Part shown: positions 57,601-64,000 of the stretch, piece after piece
Position numbering within the stretch: position 1 is the first letter of the stretch
How the letters are laid out: each line of letters starts with the position of its first letter
DNA from: JAXLWB01 sp046328715
GTDB taxonomy: Bacteria > Chloroflexota > Anaerolineae > Caldilineales > Caldilineaceae
NCBI GenBank assembly: GCA_046328715.1
Contig: JAXLWB010000028.1
Coordinates: 62,001 to 126,000, forward strand
Reading direction: 5' to 3'
DNA: 64,000 nucleotides
Translations under genes and position numbers: made by a program
Notes under the pieces: model-generated
The model's database searches: none
Seen by the model: the letters and a program-made list of their open reading frames with translations, nothing else
What the model was told of the DNA's origin: nothing

Positions 57601-60600
57601 TTAATCACCAGTAAAGGCGGGCTGGGCCATGATGTCACCCTTTGCTACAGTTTCGACATGGGAACTGCCCTTGCCAAACTGAAGGTAGAGCGACGGAACG
57701 ACGAATAGATTGAGCAAGGTTGAGGTCACCAAGCCACCCAAAATGACGATGGCCATCGGGTGTTCAATCTCATGGCCGGGTAGATCACCCGCCCACGCCA
57801 GCGGAACCAGAGCCAAACCGGTTGCCAACGCAGTCATCATGATCGGCGAAAGCCGTTCACTGGCACCGCGCAGCGCCAATTTCGCTCCGAAGACTTCGCC
57901 TTCGTAGCGCTCCAAGTGCTGATAGTGGTTGATCAACATGATCTTGTTGCGGGCGGCGATACCGAAGACAGTGAGAAAGCCGACCAGCGAACCGAGCGAG
58001 ATGATGCCACCGGTGAAGTAGGCTGCAATCAAGCCACCCACCAAGGCCGAGGGCAATGTCAAGAAGCCCAGAATCGCCAGACGCCAACTGCCAAAGGATT
58101 CGAGCAGGATCAACAGCACGCCGACTAGAGCGATGAGCGAGAAGATCAGCAAGCGGTTGGAGGCTGCCTGCCGTTCGGCATATTCGCCCAGGATCTCCGC
58201 GTGATAGCCGAGTGGAAACTCGACTTGTTTGAGTTTTGCTTCGACATCTCTTGCCACCGAGCCGATGTCACGACCTTCGACGTTAGCACCCACATCGATA
58301 CGGCGGGAGGCATTTTCACGGTAGATTACGCTAGAGGCAGGAGCAATCTTGACCTCGGCCACATCGCCCAGGCGCACATGCCCACCGCTCGGTGTGTCAA
58401 TCGGCAGGTTGTAGACACTTTGTACGTTTTTACGCGTGGCTGCGGTGCTCCAGACATTGACGTCATAGGCTCGTCCATCGCGGAAGAGGTCGCCCACTTC
58501 TTCGCCAGCCATCAAGGTGCCGGAGGCGCGGCGCACATCGCCAGGCTTCAGGCCATATTGCTGCGCCTTTGCCATGTCCACTTTGACTTGGATCTGCGGT
58601 ACTTCACTCTGCAACTCGACCTGCAAGTCGGTGATGCCTGGAATGTCTGCCATCAGATGTTCAACTTCATCCGCTTTGGCATGAATTCCCTCTAAGTCTG
58701 GCCCGAAGATACGTACGACAAAGGCATAACTGGCACCGGAGAGCACTTCTTCAATGCGTTCGTTGAGGTAGGTTTCCCGGTTGTGGAACAATCCAGGATA
58801 GGCATAGACCACTTCTTCGATCTTGGCGATCGTTTCATCATAGTCCGCTGACGGATCGACGCTGACCCACGCTTCGCCAAAGTTGACGCCCACCGTTTCG
58901 TCGGCCAGCAACGCTTGACCAATGTGTGCACCAAAGTTGCGCACACCAGGAATCGCTCGTACTTCCTTGCTGAACTTGGTGACCATACGCCGCTCTTCAA
59001 TCACCGAGGTGCCTGGCTTGGTGATCCAGTGCATCAGGAAGTCGCGTTCCTTGAACTCGGGGAAGAGCGACTCACCAAAGAAGGGCACGAGCGCAAAGCC
59101 AATCACCATCAGCACACCGGTGGTGATGAAGACCGGGCGAGGATGGGTGATAATCGGTGCCAGCACCCGTTCGTAGGCTGGCAACATCCAGCGTACCAGC
59201 GGCGAGACACGATGCTCGATCTTGGCGCGTGAGAGGAACATATAACAGAGGGCGGGGGTCACGGTCAGTGCCACAAAAAGCGAAGCCATCACTGCCAAAC
59301 CATAGGAGAGAGCCAATGGTTGGAAGAAGGCTCCTGACACGCCGCCGATAAAGAAGACGGGGATCAGGGTCATGACGTCGATTAGGGTGGCGTGAATGAT
59401 CGCCTGCCGCACCTCCAAGGATGCTTCCAGGATGATCGAAGCCGTGGATTTGTTGCTGCCTGCTTCGCGATAGGTGCGTAGCCGGCGCACGATGTTTTCG
59501 ACATCGATAATGGCGTCGTCTACCACCACCCCCACGGCAATCACAAAGCCAGCAAGCATCATGGTGTTGATCGTTGCACCGCGCAGGTAGAGGATCAGCG
59601 TGCCCACCATCAGCGAGAGTGGAATGGCGATCATACTGATCAACGCAGTGCGCCACTCGAAGAGGAAGGCGATCAACACGATGACGACTAAGAGACAGCC
59701 CAGCCAGAGAGCGTTGCTTAGATTGTTGATCGCCATCTGAATAAAGTCTGCCGGTCGGAAGATCGAGGAGTCGATCGTCAGTTCGGGCAGGCCAGGCTCA
59801 ATGGCTGCCAATGCATCTTCTACACCCTTGGTGACTTGCAGCGTGTTAGCCCAGGGATATTTTTCGACAATCAACAGCAACCCGGGGCCATCATTGATCA
59901 CTGCATCGCCGATCAGCGGCCAGGTATCATCGACAACTTCGGCAACATCCTTGATCTGCAAGGGTGTGCCATCGCTTTTCTTTGGCGATTCTTTGAGCGG
60001 TACTTCGCCCAACTGCTCAGCCGAGGTGATGGGCTGAATGTGGCGAATGCCAATCCGTTGATTGGGTGTTTCCAAAGCTCCACCGGTACCGATCACGGCG
60101 CCCGTGGAAAAGTAGAGAATACCAGAATCCAACGCATCCGCCGTCGTCTCCATCACCTGGTCCAACGAGACGTTATTTTTCGCCATCAGGTCGGGATCGA
60201 CCCGTACCTGTGGGTTCTTGATCCGCTCGCCCCAGATCGCAACGTTGGCCACACCGGGCACACCGAGCAGACGGGCACGGATCTTCCAATAGGCCGTCAT
60301 CGACATATCCATCAAGTTCATGGTTTTCGAGGAAAGGCCAATCTTCATGAAACGACCCGTGGTGGAAACCGGTGGCATCATCACGGGCGGTGCGGCCCAG
60401 GTTGGTAGCGTGGGCAACACCGTGGCGATACGCTCTTGCACCAATTGGCGGGCACGGATCACATCGGTTCCTGGCTCAAAGAGCAATTCAATCGAAGAGA
60501 GGTCGGGCAGCGACTTGGAACGCATGATTTGCAGCCCAACGATGCCATTGAGCGCCTGCTCCATCGGCACACTGATCAGCGACTCCACCTCCTGTGCAGA

Positions 60601-60768
60601 CAGACCCAAACAAGGGGTCTGAATCTCCACGCGGGGCGGGGCAAATTCGGGAAAGACATCGATCGGCATATTGCGCAATTCCAACGTGCCGAAGAACATC
60701 AGCGCTGCTGCCGCTGCGGCTACGAGAAAGCGCAATTTTAAGCTCGATCCAACGATCCATCGCATCAT
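57601..60768 (-). CDS. RND efflux pump permease, HME (CzcA/CusA) type
   Basis: A 1,055-residue RND permease starting at ATG 60768 with a GGAGG ribosome binding site; an upstream in-frame ATG at 60810 lies inside the adaptor gene. Twelve helices and two large loops are laid out as usual. The first half has VEIQTPCLGLSAQEVE, the LLGVPGVANVAIWGE loop and helix 4 AVGVVVDDAIIDVENIVRR with paired aspartates. The second half has GAHIGQALLADETVGVNFGEAWVS and the repeat helix LTVFGIAARNKIMLINHY. Metal or small-molecule export driven by protons is expected. The gene has no TolC-like partner nearby. Confidence 0.93.
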   Translation of the reverse strand: MMRWIVGSSLKLRFLVAAAAAALMFFGTLELRNMPIDVFPEFAPPRVEIQTPCLGLSAQEVESLISVPMEQALNGIVGLQIMRSKSLPDLSSIELLFEPGTDVIRARQLVQERIATVLPTLPTWAAPPVMMPPVSTTGRFMKIGLSSKTMNLMDMSMTAYWKIRARLLGVPGVANVAIWGERIKNPQVRVDPDLMAKNNVSLDQVMETTADALDSGILYFSTGAVIGTGGALETPNQRIGIRHIQPITSAEQLGEVPLKESPKKSDGTPLQIKDVAEVVDDTWPLIGDAVINDGPGLLLIVEKYPWANTLQVTKGVEDALAAIEPGLPELTIDSSIFRPADFIQMAINNLSNALWLGCLLVVIVLIAFLFEWRTALISMIAIPLSLMVGTLILYLRGATINTMMLAGFVIAVGVVVDDAIIDVENIVRRLRTYREAGSNKSTASIILEASLEVRQAIIHATLIDVMTLIPVFFIGGVSGAFFQPLALSYGLAVMASLFVALTVTPALCYMFLSRAKIEHRVSPLVRWMLPAYERVLAPIITHPRPVFITTGVLMVIGFALVPFFGESLFPEFKERDFLMHWITKPGTSVIEERRMVTKFSKEVRAIPGVRNFGAHIGQALLADETVGVNFGEAWVSVDPSADYDETIAKIEEVVYAYPGLFHNRETYLNERIEEVLSGASYAFVVRIFGPDLEGIHAKADEVEHLMADIPGITDLQVELQSEVPQIQVKVDMAKAQQYGLKPGDVRRASGTLMAGEEVGDLFRDGRAYDVNVWSTAATRKNVQSVYNLPIDTPSGGHVRLGDVAEVKIAPASSVIYRENASRRIDVGANVEGRDIGSVARDVEAKLKQVEFPLGYHAEILGEYAERQAASNRLLIFSLIALVGVLLILLESFGSWRLAILGFLTLPSALVGGLIAAYFTGGIISLGSLVGFLTVFGIAARNKIMLINHYQHLERYEGEVFGAKLALRGASERLSPIMMTALATGLALVPLAWAGDLPGHEIEHPMAIVILGGLVTSTLLNLFVVPSLYLQFGKGSSHVETVAKGDIMAQPAFTGD

Positions 60769-60781
60769 AGGACGCCTCCGC

Positions 60782-61225
60782 TTATTCTTCCTCGAATTCT
60801 TCTTCCGCACCGTACAGCTCGGTTGCGCCAGTGGTTACCACCAACTGACCGGCGGGCGGGCCTTCGGACAAGATGGCAACATCACCATCAATACGGTCGA
60901 CGGTGATCGGCGAGCGAAGATAGGTGAGTGCTTCCGGCATGGTGTAGGTCCAGGTCTTGCCCTCAGTGTCGTAGAGCACCGCTGCATAGGGAATGGACTT
61001 CTCCTTACCGCCGTTGAGATCGCTGACTGCGACGGTTTGCACGTCGATTCGTTTTGCTGCATCTTCGGTCAGCGTAATCTTGGTTGCATCTGGACCAGTT
61101 TCCAAATGCTCAACCGTGGCTGGTGAAGATTCTTCCGCGGCTTGCTCTCCACCTGCACCGCAGGCTGCCAATAGCAGGCTGGCAAGAAGTAAGAAGGGAA
61201 TGATCCATCGAAAATTAGACTTCAT
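60782..61225 (-). CDS. Miniature RND adaptor lipoprotein (C-terminal part only)
   Basis: A 147-residue lipoprotein with AGGAG upstream, signal LLLASLLLAACG (Cys22) and an acidic C-terminus. The mature part (ITLTEDAAKRIDVQT, YAAVLYDTEGKTWTYT, RSPITVDRIDGDVAILSEGP and GQLVVTTGATELYGAEEEF) matches only the C-terminal membrane-proximal part of RND periplasmic adaptors. The lipoyl domain and the coiled-coil hairpin that reaches an outer-membrane channel are absent. It sits between the two RND genes, 13 bp upstream of one, in one operon. I infer an adaptor suited to a cell envelope without a TolC tunnel, or a stabiliser of the pump trimer. Confidence 0.82.
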   Translation of the reverse strand: MKSNFRWIIPFLLLASLLLAACGAGGEQAAEESSPATVEHLETGPDATKITLTEDAAKRIDVQTVAVSDLNGGKEKSIPYAAVLYDTEGKTWTYTMPEALTYLRSPITVDRIDGDVAILSEGPPAGQLVVTTGATELYGAEEEFEEE

Positions 61226-61284
61226 AAACCTTTCTCCTAAAGTATTGTAACGATTTCGCAGGTTATCTTGTTGTTGAAATCGCC

Positions 61285-64000
61285 TTAGTCTGCTGCCATG
61301 CCGAAGCTTGGCTCATGGCCTGCCACTTCATATGATTCTTCCGCTTCTGGTTTGAAGCCAAAGACCTGATAGATGGCCGGAACGATCAAGAGATTGAGCA
61401 ATGTTGAAGTGACCAAGCCGCCCAACACAACCACTGCCATCGGCCGCAAGATCTCGTTGCCTGGCATATCCCCTGCGATCAATGCTGGGAGGAAGGCAAG
61501 CGCTGTTGCCAGGGCAGTGATAAGAATCGCCGACATACGTTCTTGGGCACCGCGCCGAATCAGATCGGCGTTGAATTCCTGTCCTGCATGGAGCTGAAGG
61601 TTGTGGTAGTGATTGATTAGCACCATACCGTTGCGCACGGCTACTCCAAAGACCAGGAGAAAGCCGACTGCCGAACCCAGCGAAAGAACGCCTCCATCCA
61701 GCCAGACCCCAATCACGCCACCGAACAGTGCGACTGGCAAACTGAGTAGATAGAAGAATGCCAAACGCCAGCCGCCAAAGGCAGCTTGCAGCAGCAGGAA
61801 GATGCCAATCAGCGCTGCTGCGATCAGGCTATTCATGCGGTTCTGGAGATTATCTTGTTGGGCATAGTTGCCAAAGATCTCGGCATGAAACTCAGCAGGA
61901 TACGTTACTGTGGGCAAGCGCTGCTGAATGTCAGCGGCAACTGCGCTCTGTTTGCGACCATCAACTGTGATATTGATGTCAATATAGGGCGAGACAGCAA
62001 TGTGTCGAATGGAGGTGGGGATCGGCGCAATGCTGACAGTTGCCACATCGCCTAAGCGGACAGTACCACCATCCGGCGTGTCAATCAGCAGATCATTCAT
62101 CTTTGTGAGGCTTTGGCGGGTCGCTGGCGTGCCGATAACGACTACGTCAAACACTTTCTGGTCTTCAAACAGACTGCCGACCTGAAGTCCCGAGAGCAAG
62201 GTGGTTGCTGTGCGACGTACATCACCTGGTTTGATACCATATTTCTCGGCCTTAGCCATATCGACGACCACGTTCAAGTTTGGCTCAATCGAGGGTCGCT
62301 CCACTTTCATGCTTGTGATACCGGCAATTCCCTGAAGAGTTTTTACAACTTCATCTGCCGTCTCATTCAACTTGTCAATTTTTTCGCCAAAGATACGTAC
62401 GCCAAAGGTCTGCTCAACACCATTCAAAACATCGCGGCTTTGTGTGTTGAGGTACGTTTGTACACTATGTTTGATGCCGGGATAGCTGTTGATGACCTGG
62501 CGAACGGCGGCTACAGTGGCATCGTAGTCTGCAGACGGATCAATATTGACCCACAGTTCACCCGAATGGATAGCGGCCACCTGATCGGACATAACCGCAC
62601 GACCGACATGAGCACCCACGTTGCTCACGCCAGGGGTTGCTCGCAGATCATTGACCACGCGGCTGACGATGCGATCCATTTCGCTCAACGAAGCGCCGGG
62701 AACATTGTCGAAACTGACGAGGAGCGTTGGCTCGCGGAAGGTGGGCATGATCGAACGACCCAAGGGTAGAACCAATCCAACGCCAACTACCAGCAAGACG
62801 AGCGCCACTACCAACATACTCACTGGCGCTTTGCTGATTGGTGTGAGAATGCTGCCGTAGATGCGCTGCAAGCCAGCAAGAATCGGTGACGATCCGGGTA
62901 CCTTCCCAACCAGGCGGCTTTCTTGCATGCGTGGATTGGAGAGTAGGATCAAACAGAACGCAGGTACAATGCTCAGTCCTACTAGCAGCGAAGCAATGAT
63001 CGCTAAGGCATAAGAGACCAACATTGGATCGAGGAAGGCATCGGTGCGCGATTCCATAAAGAAGAATGGCAGCAGCGGCAGCAGAATGATCAGCGTGCTA
63101 AAGAGGATCGTTCCATGCATCTCAAGCACGGCATCCCACACCACAAGACGTGCAGGTTTGTCACTACCCGTCAACTGCTGTTGGCGCACCCTGCGTAGCA
63201 CATTTTCGACCACGATGACAATATCATCGATCACCACCCCAAGCGCCACAGCCAGACCTGTGAAGAGGATGATATTAAAGGTTGCACCGCGCATGGCCAG
63301 GATCAAACCGGCAGTAGCAAGCGGCAGAGGCAGCGACAAAAGTGTAACCAGCGTGGAGCGCCATTCAAAGTAAAGGGCGGCAAAGGCCAGCAACAGCAGC
63401 AAGCCACCCAGCAGAATGATCCAGCGGAGATTGGCAATCACCTGCTCGATAAAGGTCGCTGGATGGAAAAGTGAGGAATCGAGATCAACTCCTGGTAGGC
63501 CAGGGCGCAACGCAGTTAGCGCTTCCTCTAGACCCTTGGTAACTTCCAAGGTGTTGGCACCTGGTAGCTTTTCCACAACGAGCAACAAGCCGCCACCATC
63601 GCTGCTGACTGCGTCGCCGATCAGCGGTTGATGATCTTCGACCACCGTGGCGACATCACCGAGCCGCAATTTCGACTCTTCGACAGGCACTTGCGAAAGC
63701 CCATCTGCCGATACAATTGGTAAAATATGGCGGATGCCCAAGCGTTGTTGTTGGGTATCAACGAAACCACCGGTACCAGGTGTCGAAGCTTCCAGGAAGC
63801 TCAACGAGGAGACCCACATGGCATTGCCCGCAGTCTCCAACACCTGTAAGAGTGTAACTTTCTGATCCTTTAGCTTCTGCGGATCCACCTGCACCTGTAA
63901 TTGGCGATCTCGTTGTCCCCAAATGGAAACGTTGGCTACCCCTGGTACACCCATTAGGCGTGGCGCTATGGTCCACCGTGCTTGGACGGACATTTCGATT
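61285..64000 (-). CDS. Second RND efflux pump permease, HME type, partial
   Basis: The gene continues past the right edge of the window. About 905 codons are visible, starting within the periplasmic porter region at about the LMGVPGVANVSIWGQ loop. The frame stays open beyond the internal ATG at 63993, and alignment with the other pump places roughly 150 residues outside the window. Helix 4 has ALGVVIDDIVIVVENVLRR, and GAHVGRAVMSDQVAAIHSGELWVN aligns with the other pump's central loop. The C-terminus ends in a short acidic tail. It is 59 bp upstream of the mini-adaptor gene. The two pumps are diverged, so they may form a heteromer or have separate substrates. Confidence 0.93.
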   Translation of the reverse strand, partial: IEMSVQARWTIAPRLMGVPGVANVSIWGQRDRQLQVQVDPQKLKDQKVTLLQVLETAGNAMWVSSLSFLEASTPGTGGFVDTQQQRLGIRHILPIVSADGLSQVPVEESKLRLGDVATVVEDHQPLIGDAVSSDGGGLLLVVEKLPGANTLEVTKGLEEALTALRPGLPGVDLDSSLFHPATFIEQVIANLRWIILLGGLLLLLAFAALYFEWRSTLVTLLSLPLPLATAGLILAMRGATFNIILFTGLAVALGVVIDDIVIVVENVLRRVRQQQLTGSDKPARLVVWDAVLEMHGTILFSTLIILLPLLPFFFMESRTDAFLDPMLVSYALAIIASLLVGLSIVPAFCLILLSNPRMQESRLVGKVPGSSPILAGLQRIYGSILTPISKAPVSMLVVALVLLVVGVGLVLPLGRSIMPTFREPTLLVSFDNVPGASLSEMDRIVSRVVNDLRATPGVSNVGAHVGRAVMSDQVAAIHSGELWVNIDPSADYDATVAAVRQVINSYPGIKHSVQTYLNTQSRDVLNGVEQTFGVRIFGEKIDKLNETADEVVKTLQGIAGITSMKVERPSIEPNLNVVVDMAKAEKYGIKPGDVRRTATTLLSGLQVGSLFEDQKVFDVVVIGTPATRQSLTKMNDLLIDTPDGGTVRLGDVATVSIAPIPTSIRHIAVSPYIDINITVDGRKQSAVAADIQQRLPTVTYPAEFHAEIFGNYAQQDNLQNRMNSLIAAALIGIFLLLQAAFGGWRLAFFYLLSLPVALFGGVIGVWLDGGVLSLGSAVGFLLVFGVAVRNGMVLINHYHNLQLHAGQEFNADLIRRGAQERMSAILITALATALAFLPALIAGDMPGNEILRPMAVVVLGGLVTSTLLNLLIVPAIYQVFGFKPEAEESYEVAGHEPSFGMAAD

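Overview
The window is a bacterial chromosome segment of roughly 50-55% GC, with genes packed on both strands and no rRNA, tRNA, CRISPR array or intact transposon that I can find. The gene mix points to Chloroflexota, probably an Anaerolineae/Caldilineae-type lineage: a subtilase ending in NWN repeats, secreted proteins ending in or containing an FLPLL motif, many small lipoproteins, actinobacterial-like peptidoglycan-binding adaptor plus MacB modules, RND pumps with no TolC-like partner, and intergenic palindromes built on CCCTAACCCTCCCC. This placement is inference from gene content.

Layout. 1-5.4 kb (minus strand): a thioredoxin-like/Rdx fusion cut by the window edge, a class II aldolase, an amidohydrolase, a DUF1684 protein, an ATC-hydrolase-like protein and an enolase-superfamily enzyme. 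5.6-10.7 kb (plus): the C-terminal remnant of a cation/proton antiporter, a DEDDh exonuclease and a 1,375-residue surface protein. 10.9-14.3 kb (minus): VOC protein, acetyltransferase, PRPP synthetase, YgjP-type metallopeptidase and enoyl-CoA hydratase. 15.0-25.1 kb: a 72-aa HTH-like protein, YceI, MarR, a tandem SDR fusion, a methyltransferase, a PyrK-like flavoprotein, TerC, and a TRAP transporter whose TakP-like binding protein converges on its permease genes. 25.4-33.7 kb: a frameshifted aminotransferase coupled to a PIG-L deacetylase, an Ap4A phosphorylase-like protein, a monooxygenase, a NUDIX hydrolase, both E1 subunits of a 2-oxoacid dehydrogenase, cmk and a pseudouridine synthase.

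The second half is rich in envelope and signalling genes. 33.7-44.2 kb holds a membrane-anchored CBM9-like protein, then a probable operon of a secreted subtilase, a small membrane protein, an unlisted 54-residue two-cysteine peptide, and a 1,481-residue sensor carrying GGDEF, HD-GYP, GAF and histidine kinase domains on two membrane modules. RecJ follows on the other strand. 46.1-54.4 kb is a second module: a barrel lipoprotein, a four-cysteine lipoprotein preceded by three exact 11-bp-spaced CTTCAT repeats, a peptidoglycan-binding adaptor, a MacB-type ABC exporter, and a 68-aa protein with a response regulator and sensor kinase. 54.6-64 kb (minus) is a third module: two HME-type RND pumps flanking a miniature lipoprotein that keeps only the C-terminal part of an adaptor, then two paralogous lipoproteins.

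How they work together. The kinase/regulator pair at 52.2-54.4 kb is well placed to control the MacB module through the 11-bp repeats. The RND module appears to lack full-length adaptors and an outer-membrane channel, suggesting an adapted efflux design. The intergenic space holds at least five families of palindromic repeats, several nested, and two of them have entered coding sequence.
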